Below the pieces are notes generated by a model, which did not search any database, was not told where the DNA came from, and worked only from the letters and a program-made list of their open reading frames with translations. From contig NC_009420.2 of assembly GCF_000002875.2 (NCBI RefSeq), positions 2,208,951 to 2,272,950 on the forward strand: a stretch of 64,000 nucleotides of DNA. Direction: 5' to 3'. Origin of the DNA: Leishmania infantum JPCM5 (Eukaryota; Euglenozoa; Kinetoplastea; Trypanosomatida; Trypanosomatidae). Below are positions 50,100 through 60,921 of this stretch, in pieces. The position numbers and the translations under genes are program-made. The stretch's first letter is position 1. Each line of letters begins with the position of its first letter.

Positions 50100-50640
50100 T
50101 GCACTGAGGCTGCTAGAGATCAGATAGCGGCGAAAAGTGTCGAGTGTCTGAGAGTTCCGTCAGATATTTTGCTGCCACACAAAAAGCCAGAGCGTGAAGA
50201 CGAGCGAAAAAAAAAGAGGATCGAAGTCCCAGCAGACCATCCATGAAAAGGACGGTAATGCACGAGGTTGAAAGTGAGCATTTCGCACACCCAGGATGCG
50301 GGGAAGCCATTCCGATGTTGGATGCTGTCGTCGTAGAAGAGCGCCACCAGCGCCGAAACTCATCGTGCACGGCGAAGCCATTACATAAATTGTGCATCCT
50401 CCTGTAACATGTCGATGAACATGAGAACGCGCACAAAGTTCCCACCGCGGCGCGCTCGTTCACCCCTCAAAACCTGATATTCCGAATAGCCTTTTGTCGG
50501 GGTGATCATTCTACCCTGAGTCTCCTTTCGATCGCACAGTCCCCTGAGTGTATCCTCGTCGTTTTTATTCTGCTTTCGGCACGCGCCTGACAGCATAAAA
50601 CCTTGACATACCGAAATGAACTCGTCATTTTGTTTCCCCC
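50100..50640 (-). pseudogene. Possible gene remnant
   Basis: Non-repetitive sequence between low-complexity blocks. An ATG frame at 50596-50381 gives 71 residues of protein-like composition (e.g. YQVLRGERARRGGNFVRVLM) and ends at a stop; coding-like composition then continues in another frame (FYDDSIQHRNGFPASWVCEM). This is the pattern of a frameshifted old gene, but no family was recognised, so it could be chance. Confidence 0.25.
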
Positions 50641-50689
50641 TTTAAGCGCTCTCCTGCCACAAACAAGTCAACAAAGTCTACGCATGTAG

Positions 50690-51380
50690 GCACGCGCCAC
50701 CCGCCACTGTGGCATTACGGACAAATCCGCGTCAACCGGGACAGGCCGTCCTGCCCTCAAACCGGGCCATGCATCTCGCCGGCTCTTATCGTCACCTCCT
50801 CGTCCCTTTCGTCGGGTACCCGCGGCGCAGCCGGCGTCCGGCGAACAGTCGGATGGGCTGCAGGCCCTGATCCAAGCGGGCCGCGCCCAGGGTTCTGCTC
50901 GAGGGCAGGGGCGGTGGCGCCGCCTGTCGTGCGGGTAACAGCGGGGTGGTGATCCACGGGCATGCCGGATGACCTCAGGGAGGAGGTCGGCCAGCCTCAG
51001 GTCAGGGCCCTCTGAGACCCTTCAACTCGTCTGCATGCCATGCCTCTCCTTCTCAGTCGCTTCCAGCCCCGGCATTCCATAGTATGGAGACTCTCCACAT
51101 GGGAGCCTGGAGGGCCCGATGGTGCCAATTCGGGGCTCTTCTCGCCATGCTTCCGGCATCGGCGCCTCACCAGCTCACACCCGGTCGGGCGTAGGATGTG
51201 CCCGCACGTTTCGGGGCACATGCACGTTTACGCTGGTCGGTGCGCATGCCTGCGCGCCTGGTTCGTGCATCACCCGGGCTCTCCTGAAGACTGCATGCCT
51301 TGTGCATGATACACCGTGCCAGCTGTGCTTGACAGTGAGTGCGCGCAACGCTCGCACTTTTTGCACCCTGAGAGTTGTTT
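50690..51380. mobile_element. Candidate degenerate SIDER/DIRE-type retroposon
   Basis: About 0.7 kb of GC-rich, non-repetitive sequence unlike the surrounding low-complexity spacer, located in the 3' flank of an mRNA. Inside are CCGGATGACC TCAGGGAGGA (50965-50984), GGAGGGCCCG ATGGTGCCAA (51109-51128) and a short minus ATG frame at 50963-50757 rich in Pro, Thr and Arg. Length and position fit the SIDER elements common in Leishmania 3'UTRs. I could not verify a SIDER signature, poly(A) tail or target duplication, so the class is inference. Confidence 0.4.
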
Positions 51381-51404
51381 CAGAACGGTTTTGTTATGTA
51401 GCGA

Positions 51405-51416
51405 GGGGGGGGGGGG
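51405..51416 (+). repeat. G12 homopolymer
   Basis: Twelve G in a row at the right edge of the retroposon-like segment. Confidence 0.9.
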
Positions 51417-52567
51417 AGAAGTTCTCGCTTCCTTCATCTGGCATTTTCGTTCACGCCATGGAGGGCGTGTCTATTTGGCCCGCCTGCATATGCCGCGATA
51501 GGTGGGACGTTGCCATGAGTCTGTGGCAGCGGCGGCACTTCGTTTTCTCCTGGATCTGTTCTTCTCTTGTGGGAACGGGTACTTCAATAGCTGTTGTGTC
51601 GTGGGCACGATTGGTAGTGGGCTGGTACGAACGTCACGTCATGCCCGCCAGTCTCATCGACACGGAGCCTGAGCAGACCTGTCTGCCGACGCCAACACGC
51701 TGCACCCTGCCCTCGGGCACGGCTGCAGAGACTTGGCGTTCCCACAGCGAGTGCACATTACACTCTGGCACCACGCTGTAGTGCCCCTCCCTCTCCCTGA
51801 CATTGACGGAGATCCGGTGGTAGGCAGAGAAAAAAAAAGGGCAACAAACAGAAAAGAAAAACGAAGTACGAACAGAAAATTCAGAAGGCCCGCCAACACA
51901 CATACATACAAAAAGGCATGCAGATAATAGAAAAAAAAAAGAAACTGTTCGCCGAACATGCTGACACGAGGACGCGAATCGCGTCGCTGCACACGCGGCC
52001 GATTGCACGTTTAGCGGTGGCGCTTTTCTTTGCCTCGACTTTGGGGGGTTTTGTGCGCACCTTGCCAAGTGGTTACAATAATCCGTTTTTCCCTTCTCCT
52101 TCGCTTGCCTTTGCTTCTCCCCCCCCCCTGTCTTGTTTCACGTCGTGTTGCCTCACACATGAAGTCAAGCTGGGCACGCTGAGCAGAGGGATAAAAGAGG
52201 AGGCGGGCGGAGGTAGGACGAGGAGAGGGTGGATGTCAGGAAAAACAGAGTAGTCGCCTTTGGTGCTCTCCGTCAATGCCGATATATGCGTATGCGAAAC
52301 GCGTGCAGGGGGTATATACATGACGGTTACCCTGTTCCGCCTACTACTCACCTCAGTGGGGCCTGATCAGTCAAAGTGCATGAGTCGCGTGAAGGTGTGC
52401 GGGGAGGCACGCTCTCAGAAGAGGCAGGGAGAGGAAGAAGGGAGGTGGCATCGTCTGCATGCAGAGGGCACAGCGCATCACGCTCCCCACCATCCACCGC
52501 GCTGTTTTCCCTTACTTCCCCACCAAGACAGGTTTTCCTTCTATGATTGCCTCGTTGCCGCCCTTCA

Positions 52568-53692
52568 TCAGGATGTGTTGTGCTGCTTCATGCATTCCTT
52601 GGTGTCGCTGACGAGCTTCGCCATGTCCACGTCACAGTTGCGCTGCATGAGCTGGGTAAAGGACATGATGTACGGCACGTTAATCGAAAGCATGGTGTCA
52701 AACGTGATCCAGTCGTTTAGCGGGCGCACGCACAGGATGGCGCTTTCCACCGCTCCAGAGGTCTCGGCTGCGGAGGCCTCACTGGTGTTGTCCGTCACGA
52801 AGACGATGTGCATGCTCTCCTGCGGTATATCCAGCTTCTCCGCCAGAAGAGTGCGGATTTTCATGTAGCTCTTCGGCATCAGCTTTGTGCCGACAAGCAA
52901 GGGGTCGAAATACGCCGTAATGAACGGGTTTAAATCGCCATACGGGGTATGGCCCATGACGAGCTTCTGGGCTGCGATGCTGCCCGAGCTGTAGAGAGCG
53001 ATGCGTGTCCTCTCGGCCATGGCCGGGCCGCCGGCGAAGCGGAAAAACGTACTCACATCAGGAAACACCTGCGACTGCAGCTTGCCCTCTGCAAACACCT
53101 CTGTCCAGATAGCGGCCTGGACCGCCTTCACCGCGGCGTGATCGGAGCCTCTCTTTATCTCGTGATGAAAAAACGCGCAGAATTCACTACGCGCCACTTC
53201 GTTCGCCGCTTCATCTTTCCAGTCGCGCGCCCCACTCGCCGCAAGTGCGTCCGTGAATGCCTTCGAGTAGGCCGTCGGCGCTTTGGCCAGTGGGGAAGAC
53301 TGCGGCTCGGCCACGGCAGTGAGCAGGTCCACAAACGCCTGATCGGCAGGGAAGTGCGCCGCCATGTAGGCCTCGACGCGGGATTCCGCAAGGGGCATCA
53401 TGACTTTCTGCACAAAAGGAAGTGGGGTGGTCGTTCCTTCAATGTCGAAGAGGAACACGGTGAGGGGCGCCAACATGGACGCGACGGCATAGTTTGGATT
53501 GTCGGGCTCGGGAAGATGAATCTCCTTCGCCTGGAGGAGCTCAAACACACCCAACGTCTTCCCAGGGGCGCCTTGCAACCTCTGCTGAACCATCGCCACC
53601 AGCTCCTCGTAGTCGAAGCTGGAAGGCAATGTTCCCGTTAAGCGAGCCAGCTCAAGCTGTGCCACGAAGCACGAGAGTGCGTTGCGCAGCAT
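52568..53692 (-). CDS. ENOPH1: Enolase-phosphatase E1 (HAD superfamily), methionine salvage, with N-terminal extension
   Basis: The ATG is at 53692-53690 and the stop TGA at 52570-52568; 374 aa. The catalytic core begins near residue 78. FDIEGTTTPLPFVQ (82-95) is the HAD motif I of this family, with nucleophile Asp83 and Glu85. YSSGS (234-238) is motif II, Lys270 lies in GTKLMPKSY, and FVTDNTSE (298-305) is motif III with Asp301. The enzyme converts 2,3-diketo-5-methylthiopentyl-1-phosphate by enolisation and dephosphorylation to the acireductone, one step of recycling methylthioadenosine (a polyamine-synthesis by-product) to methionine. Family members are usually 225-260 aa. Here about 75 residues precede the core, and the acceptor position shows that they are translated. 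The extension is helical, not obviously a presequence, and unrecognised. Confidence 0.93.
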   Translation of the reverse strand: MLRNALSCFVAQLELARLTGTLPSSFDYEELVAMVQQRLQGAPGKTLGVFELLQAKEIHLPEPDNPNYAVASMLAPLTVFLFDIEGTTTPLPFVQKVMMPLAESRVEAYMAAHFPADQAFVDLLTAVAEPQSSPLAKAPTAYSKAFTDALAASGARDWKDEAANEVARSEFCAFFHHEIKRGSDHAAVKAVQAAIWTEVFAEGKLQSQVFPDVSTFFRFAGGPAMAERTRIALYSSGSIAAQKLVMGHTPYGDLNPFITAYFDPLLVGTKLMPKSYMKIRTLLAEKLDIPQESMHIVFVTDNTSEASAAETSGAVESAILCVRPLNDWITFDTMLSINVPYIMSFTQLMQRNCDVDMAKLVSDTKECMKQHNTS

Positions 53693-53735
53693 GTTGCTCT
53701 ACAAGATGAGTGCGCCCTCGAAATTAAAGTTCCAA

Positions 53736-53750
53736 CTAAAAAGAGGCGCG
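53736..53750 (-). promoter_or_regulatory. Predicted spliced-leader acceptor for the enolase-phosphatase gene
   Basis: The minus strand reads CGCGCCTCTTTTTAG (AG at 53737-53736). The first ATG after it is at 53692, which supports the long N-terminus. Confidence 0.65.
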
Positions 53751-54679
53751 TATAGTACACAAGAATATATAAATATATATGGCACCGGAGACGAACAGGG
53801 GGACCAAAAGCAGATCCTCCTAACGCGAACAAACACACAAACAGAAAACAAGATAGGGTAGGCGTAACGAAGGGCAACAAGGACGCCAAAAGAGAATGTG
53901 GGATAACTGACGGCGAAGAGGATAGCAATCAGAAGGGAGAGAGACCACACCGTGACTTCTGATTAGGCGAAATCCTCTCTTTGAGAACTACGGAGACCGG
54001 TGCGGACGTGCGCGTGTTCGTTTTACCTCGTTATCGATGCGAACTCTGCGACGCCGTTGTTTCTCTGCGAAGAAGGGGGGAGACACGGGCGTGAGGAAGA
54101 GCAAGCAAAATCCCCACGAAAGTACAAAAAAAAAGTGAGGCTCCGACAAAAGCCAAAAAATGAAGACCAGAATGGTGAGGGAGGAGGGGGGAGAGGTGAA
54201 GAGAACCGAACAAACAAACGAGAAAAAAAAATGGCGGTAGAAGACGAAATCACTCGTTTCTTTGCTCGTTTGATTTTGACTCCACGACGCGGCAACTACC
54301 ACCAAGAAGATAAAAATATCCGAAGAGAGAGAAGCAAGTAGAGAGCGGCCGAAGGGAGGGTGGGGGGAGTGGGCCGATGGCACAGCAGTCCGAGGCAGAG
54401 CAAAGAAATTTTATGCAAAACACAGCCGAGAAAAGAACAACAAAAAGAGAGGGCTTTTCCTTGTGTTCTCGCACAGGTGACGGAAAGATGGAGGGCGAGG
54501 GAGAGGAGTGGGGGAAGAAGCGCGAGGAGGAGTCACGTGTGCGTTTGCGTGTGTGTGTGTATATGCTCTACGCTCGCCAGTGTGGGAGCAAAGACGGAGA
54601 GAGAGGAGGGCGAGGGGAGGGAAGAGACGGTTGGGGGTAGAGACGAGGAGGAAGAAGAAGGCGCTTCATCCAGTAAAGG

Positions 54680-55630
54680 ATCTCCATCCTTATGTTCTTT
54701 GCGAGTACTGTTGGGGCGACGCCACCAAACGTGTTCGGCGTGGCCAGCAAAGGGAAGCTCGCTTTAGCGTCCCGCGCTTACAGAGTCACTGCTTTTCTTT
54801 TTCGATGACTTCTGCGAACGTGCAGAATGACCCCTCCTCCTCTTCAGGCTGTGAGATGGTTATCTGTGAGGAGGCAACATGCCGCGTATTCGAGGCGTGG
54901 GGAGCACATGCGTATACTCGTCCGGCTGCTGCACTCTTCTCGCGGTTACCCGTCGGAGATGCGGGCGCCATTGGAGCACCTTGTGCGACGTAGGCGTCGC
55001 ATTCTGGGTGCGGCAGCCTCGTAAGGCGGTGGCCATACAGTTGCGAGAAATTCATGGCTGGGACTACTGTGTGGCGTGTGCGCGCGGTACGGCACTCTCA
55101 GCTCGCCCTTCTTCCAAGACGGAACGGAATTCGACAACCGACGCGACGTCGCTGGCCAGCGTCTCGTACGCCGCCGAGGAGACGCTGATGAGCTTCCTCA
55201 CGTTGAGTTCGGTGTATTGGAGCTTGGAGTGCGGGACTTTCGGACGGCGATGTGGGACTTAGATCCTCTGAACACCTTCCACTCGCTCCGAGGCAAGGGG
55301 TCCCGTGCCGTCGTTTGTGCTTTCTTCCTTCCGCCAGATAGAGAAGCTTTTCGTAGCGCCTCTGGCAGTTGCCTGCTGTGTTCGCCCTTATCGAGCTGCG
55401 TAATGCACGTTTCGGGGAGATTGCCTTGCCTTCGCGAGAGTGGCGCGATGGCGGCGCCGGGGGTGCAGCAATGCGGCCCATCGGAGACTTCCCGATGGGG
55501 GGCCCGCGATGAGACTGCGGTGATGCGGTCTTGATTGAAGGGCATCTCGTCCTCATCAAGCACGGCCAACGGCAGGGTGGAAGCGTTTTGTATTCAGGAT
55601 GAGGGGCCCACGCGCACGCAGGCACGGGTG
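54680..55630. pseudogene. Possible gene remnant, strand uncertain
   Basis: A 0.95-kb island of non-repetitive sequence between low-complexity spacers. On the plus strand, Cys-pair motifs appear in different frames (VLCEYCWGDATKRV near 54700; GWDYCVACAR near 55058) followed by protein-like composition (PFFQDGTEFDNRRDV; RTAMWDLDPLNTFHSL), each cut by stops. The CxxC pairs hint at a decayed zinc-binding protein, oriented against the transcription unit. A minus-strand origin is not excluded. Confidence 0.25.
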
Positions 55631-56587
55631 TCTCTTCGGATCAAGCTCCACTGTGACCGGTCACCGGCTTGAGTGTAAGGAGCGTCACCGTGACCTACAC
55701 AATGTGGGGTGTGAATGGGCTACTGCTAGATATGCCGTCGTATGATTATCATTCTTTCCGTCTTTTTTTTTTAGTGGGGAAGGCAGAGCTGATTGCACAG
55801 ACTAGCTTTGGGAGAGAAGGGGACAGTAAGCGAGACTCGTCATCATTCACCGCTCTTGAGTACACGTAGACCATAGTGTGTGCGGGCCCTCGCGTTTGCG
55901 TGTTTGTCTCTCAAGTGCCGTTATGAGATCTTTGGGGGGGGGGGAAGCACATAAAGTGTAGGATGAAAGTAAGCAGGAAGAGCGGCACACAGGAAAGACG
56001 CAGACCCGCAAAAAGGGGGAGAACAGAAAGAGAGAGTCGTTTAATGCCTCCCCGCTCGCGTGCACATGCGTCCGACGAGTACCGCTGTGGAGAGGGTACG
56101 GGATAATGGAAAGAAGGAGAGGGAGGGGGGTGGGTGGATGGCTGTACAGCACACCAACGTGAGCAATAGAACCCGAGGTTGAGAACATAACAGAGAGGGA
56201 GGTATTGCGTTTTCGCAGAAAAAAAACCACAGCAGCACCGCCAAGAGAGAGGGCAAAGACGAAAAGAAAAGCCGCAGTGCCAACTGCAAACAGAGCGAAG
56301 ACAGCGCTCACTATAGATCGGAGGCACGAGCCATTCACGCATAGTGAGAACGAGTCGTCGCGCTCTTCCGCGCTTTACTCTCGTCTAATCTCGCCCTTCT
56401 TCTGATGTAGACGGAAGACTGAAAGGTCGCTCCTCGGCTTCATTATGGCGGTTATGTTGAAGAATGTAACTGCAGCTGGCTTTCCGTTGGGTAGTGTATT
56501 CCGTTGCCGAAGCCCACTTGACGAACGAAGTGATCCGTGAAGTGTGCGAGTGCGCCGGAGAATCGGGTGGACGCTGTGAGCGGCGCA

Positions 56588-56619
<32 letters not shown>

Positions 56620-56633
56620 CGTGCGTGCATGCA
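56588..56633. repeat. (GT)n/(GC) microsatellite
   Basis: About 13 GT units followed by GCGTGC-type repeats. Confidence 0.9.
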
Positions 56634-58746
56634 AAAGGAACGAAGAAAATGAAGGGAGTAAGGTAGTCGTCGTAGTTGTGAGTGTGAACGACGGAATAAA
56701 GAAGGTCGACGACGCGCAGACAAGCAAGGGCAGAAGTGGAAAGAGCGAGGGAGGGAATGGAGTGGAATCACCGTGTGTGAGGGACGCAAAGCAGAATGCT
56801 ACGCCCGAAACGGACACACCTCGACAGTATTCGTGACCCCAGAAGATGAGGCGCGGGCGCAATGGACGAATGGCGATGTAACAACGTGCTGAATCGTATG
56901 CCTCTCCCGGTGTCGCACGCATTGAGGTTCAAAGGCCTTTGGGGCAAAAGGGAAGAACAACAACAAAAACGAACATGCTCGCACGCACCTCAAGTTGTTC
57001 CCTATGCGCCGTCGCGACCCTCGCTGCATCTCCCTTCATCGCCGTTTTTTTTTATATGAAACGTTCTCTCTCTCTCTCTCGGCGAAGAAGAACACAGGAA
57101 GAACGCGCACTACGCACACAGAAGCGCCGATATCTCAATCTAACACTAGAGGTACCACACATGAGCGCGCACAGACACGCGTATAAACGCCTTGAAAACT
57201 AAATCTATACCTGAAGAAGAATGACAGAGGAGGACGCTGTCGCGCCACGACGACAGAGACGTTCAAGGGAGAAAAACGAGAGTGAGAAGACAGGGTAGAG
57301 GAGGAGAGGCTGTATGTGCGCCAGCACAGTCGGTAGCGTCTACAAAAGAAGAGGAGCGAATGAGTTCAAAGACGATGCATACGCACACATTCCTACACCA
57401 GAAGGCGCGGACGAAATAGACAGGGCGAGAGACAGAGGGCGGTCAGCTGGAGAGGAGAGGACAAGACACGCGAGCAGGTGCGCTGAGAGGTGACTCATCA
57501 TCAGGTAGCTGTACGCTTGAACAGAGCCTTCTACAATAGAAATCTTTTGAGCGGCTACACACCTCCGCGGTGACCCTTGTGACGGTGACTCACGCGGGCT
57601 CCTGAAAGACAAGTGCTTGTAAATGAGTACCGCCTCCGCCAACGGCCTCACTCTTCAGTGCATTCGTGCGCTTTAGCGGCGTCCTGCTCTCCCGTTCGGC
57701 TCTCGTTTCACCGCATTTAGGGAGTTCCTGTGCACCGGCTCAGTCGATCTCTGACCTTATCGCCGATCTATTCTCAGATAACGGCGATCTGCTTCCTTGT
57801 AGGAAAAACACCCACACACACAGCGTGAACGCGGTAGTTGAATCCGTCTCCATCTTTCACCACTTTTTTTTCTATTTGCAATGGCCACCATGGGCATTCA
57901 GTTCCCTTTCCTTCGCTCGCCAAGAGCTGCACAGGCCGTCGCTCGTGGTCCCTCACCCCTCTGCAGAGAAAATACATAAAAAGGAGGGGTTGGGGGTGGC
58001 CGTCATCATCTACGTACAAATACACGCGTGCCGTCGAGGTCGAGGAAAAGTAAAGAGAGATGTAACATCAAGAGACACAAAAGACCAGGAGAGAAAAAAC
58101 AACAACCAAAAACAAGAGCACATGGAACGGCAAAGGCATGCTGTGTATGTGCTGTTGATGGGCGCGTGCAGAATAGGATGAGTTGCGCGTGCGAGTTCGC
58201 TGGATGGCACACCGATGACTCACAGATCAAGCTCATCAGGCAAGGGCAATGACAGGGCGCCGTGCACATATAGACACAGGGAGAAGGAAGCGGAGGGAAA
58301 GGAAGCGAGGGAATCCTAGTCGCAGACCCGCTCTGCATCAAACCTCGCGTTGAGCGGGTACGGGACACGAAAAAGCGCAGTAATCTAAATAAAACAACGA
58401 CGGGGAAACAAAGCATGCTTAACGACGAAAAAAAGAGGAGGGCAACTCAAGAGGGTGAAAGGCGAGCAAGCACACAGGCGGGCGGGTGGGTTAGGCGGCG
58501 CGCTCGAGTCCTGCTCAGTAGACCTCGACCTCCCAACAAGCCAACAAGAGCAAAAACACAGAGCAGCGCTCGCCGGAGACGTAAAGAGGAGAAAAGACGG
58601 GTAAAGGGTGAAAGAGTACTCGGAACGACCCGCCTGATCAAGGGAGCGCGTAGATCGGGTGTACGCCATCTCGCTTTTTCGGCCTCACAGCTTCGGCAGC
58701 AACCGCGCAAAACAAAACAAAATACGAGACACCAAGAGCAGCGTCC

Positions 58747-59232
58747 CTATTTTTTTCCGGCAGACTTCTTCGCGGCGCTTTTCTCCGCCTTGGCTCTCTT
58801 GGCGGTCTTGGGCTTGGTGGCAGCCTTTTTCACAGCGGTCTTGGCCGAGGTAACCTTTCTGGCATTTGCCTCTTTTAGTGCTTTGGCCACCTGCACATCG
58901 ATCGGCTTGTGGAGCTCGTATAGCTGAGACAAGGCAGAGAAGCGCTTGCGGTAGTTGAGACCCTGCACTACCTTGTAGTTCTGACGCACAAACTCGGCGA
59001 ATTCCGTCTTGCGCGGCGGCCTTGCGCGCTTCCGCTTGCGCAGGCTTGGGTGCACCTGCGCTCTTTTCTGTAGATCGCGACGCTGCTGCTGCGAGAGCTC
59101 CTTGTACATCTTGGAGAGCATCTTGCCGCGCTTCGCAATCGACACGCCCTGTAGCGACGGGTTGTTCTTCTGGTCCATCAGGAAGACGGAGAAGGGGCTA
59201 ACGCCGCGGAGAAGACGAGCTGCGCGGAACAT
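58747..59232 (-). CDS. Kinetoplast-associated protein (KAP-like) with Lys/Ala-rich tail, 161 aa
   Basis: The ATG is at 59232-59230; 161 aa. The N-terminus MFRAARLLRG is a short basic presequence of the KAP type. Residues 12-60 are the HMG-like core, nearly superposable on the 124-aa paralogue: SPFSVFLMDQKNNPSLQG (12-29), then KRGKMLSKMYKEL (34-46) and a basic helix. A very basic linker (62-74, PSLRKRKRARPPR) leads to a second box at 75-110 (KTEFAEFVRQN ... LSQLYELHKP). The final 40 residues are almost only Lys and Ala (KTAVKKAATKPKTAKRAK), like a histone H1 tail. Expected role: packaging of kinetoplast DNA in the mitochondrion. It is 38 kb away from the next KAP-like gene but on the same strand. 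Confidence 0.92.
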   Translation of the reverse strand: MFRAARLLRGVSPFSVFLMDQKNNPSLQGVSIAKRGKMLSKMYKELSQQQRRDLQKRAQVHPSLRKRKRARPPRKTEFAEFVRQNYKVVQGLNYRKRFSALSQLYELHKPIDVQVAKALKEANARKVTSAKTAVKKAATKPKTAKRAKAEKSAAKKSAGKK

Positions 59233-59273
59233 GGAGGGCGGCAGGTGTGAGGGTTGGTGGGGGTTCAGTAGTT

Positions 59274-59290
59274 CTAAAAAAAAAAATATA
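59274..59290 (-). promoter_or_regulatory. Predicted spliced-leader acceptor for the 161-aa KAP-like gene
   Basis: The minus strand reads TATATTTTTTTTTTTAG (AG at 59275-59274). The next ATG is the start at 59232. Confidence 0.65.
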
Positions 59291-60344
59291 GAGGTTTCAG
59301 GCGCTGCTCAGAAGCAGCGCAATAGCAAACGAAGAGAAAGCTCTATGTGGGGTGTACGTATGGGTGTGGACGCGGACGCGAGAAGCAGAGCAGGGAAGGG
59401 ATGCGCGAGACAGTCGTGTGGAGAGCTTCGACGAAGGGGGGAGACGAGGTCGGGCCGGGAGGAGGCGCTGCGTCTCTCTCTTTCTGTCTCCTTGCGTGCT
59501 GCACCGAGGTGACCGGATGTGCGGTGGGGGACTTTCTAAACAAAGCGCAGCAACCGAAAGGCGAAACAAGCACGCGGCGGTGACCGAAGGAGAAGCACGA
59601 GCTCGATAGAGGTGGGTGGGTATACCGAGGCAGAGCAAGCGTACAGAGAGAGAGAAGGAGAGAAGAGAGGGACACACTCATCCGGATAAAAGCAGGGCAA
59701 TCATTTTCTCAACATCCATCTAGTGGAGGAAACCAAAAGGAGTAGAGCCTTGCCTCCTGCCACCCGGAAAGGCGGCGGATAGCTGCTCCGCCCTTTCTTT
59801 GGGGGGAAGAGGGGTGAGAGGGAACAAGTTGAGCGGACGCCCCCCCTTTTCTTCATCCCAAAGCATGCTACTCCGTGTGGTGGAAGGCAGTCCATGGGCG
59901 ACAACTGGGGCCTGATTATGCGAGTGTCTGTGCGTCCATGTATACGGCAACCGCGTCCTGCAGCTTCACTATGTACGGATGTCTGGGTGCCGAAGTCCAC
60001 ATACATGCCTCTGTACGAAAATGGCAAGAGAAAAAACAGCAATGGGAAGGTCTGAAGCGCACCGGGAGAGGAGGAGGACTGCGTAGCCCCACCCCAAGGA
60101 GAACGAAACGCACTCATCCCTGAGCGCACTCGCCCTTCTCTCGCGACGTGAGAGAACGAAGTGTAGACAACACGTCAGTGGGGAGCGATGCACACAACGA
60201 AATGCGTAGACAACCTACGCATGCACGCGAGTGTCGAGGCACGCCATGCATGCAAGGGCACCTTTAATGTGCACGGCACAGTGCACGCCGCCTTTCACCG
60301 TGCCATACTCGTCTACAACCGAGTACCACCACCAGTTCGCCAAC

Positions 60345-60707
60345 TCACCTTTTCTTTTTCCAACGACCGCTGCTTGGCGGGCCATCCAGCGAAGGCGTGT
60401 TCTGTGCGTCAGCAATGCCGCCGCATTCGATAGTGGCAGCCCCCGGTACGCTCATGTGAGGGCAGTACATATCATCCGCACTCTTGACGTCGCGCACGAA
60501 TCGACGGTCAACATGCTCTGACTTGGTGTAAAAGTCAACGGCCAGAAACGCGGCCCTGAAGCACAGGATGAGCTGCATCTGGAGGCGGTTGTGTAGGACG
60601 GCGCCGTCGTCGTCGGCACATAAGTCCTCATCGTGTCGGAAAAAGTGCACCCACGCAAGGATACCGGCGCTAGCAGAGGCACACGGGCTTTGGGCGGGCA
60701 GCAACGC
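60345..60707 (-). pseudogene. Possible gene fragment lacking an ATG
   Basis: A 120-codon frame with well-balanced, protein-like composition (GILAWVHFFRHDEDLCADDD; QLILCFRAAFLAVDFYTKSE; DVKSADDMYCPHMSV). An in-frame TAG sits immediately upstream (60710-60708), and no ATG precedes the coding-like part. It looks like a 5'-truncated copy of a gene, family not recognised. Chance openness in GC-rich DNA is the alternative. Confidence 0.35.
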
Positions 60708-60921
60708 CTACTCTGCTAGGCATGGCACGCCGAGCACCGTCACGGTTCATGCCTCATCACCAACAGCAGCGACCGCAACCGCAGCCCAACCACCAGCTGC
60801 GGCGCTGCTGGTGAGGGGACGCTTCTTGGGCAGCATGGGTTTGACTGAGTCAGGCGTCCACATGCCTCGCGAGGGCCGCGTTCGTGCGTTCGTGGCGTCG
60901 GATGCCGACGCAGCCGTGCTC

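Larger units (their letters stand above)
49224..52567. other. Long intergenic region with coding-like and retroposon-like segments
   Basis: About 3.3 kb between the enolase-phosphatase and phosphotransferase genes. From left: purine-rich plus strand to about 49790 (pyrimidine on the transcribed strand); unique sequence with broken coding-like frames (50100-50640); GC-rich non-repetitive sequence resembling a degenerate retroposon (50690-51380); a G12 run (51405-51416); then A-runs and mixed sequence. No RNA gene was recognised. Confidence 0.6.
53693..58746. other. Longest intergenic region (5 kb)
   Basis: It contains A/G-rich plus-strand blocks (53960-54650), a non-repetitive GC-richer island (54680-55630, see separate entry), G-rich runs near 55934-55944 and 56130, a (GT)n tract at 56588-56633 and mixed sequence to 58746. 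No complete gene or RNA gene was recognised, although one gene in 5 kb is sparse for this kind of genome. Confidence 0.55.
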
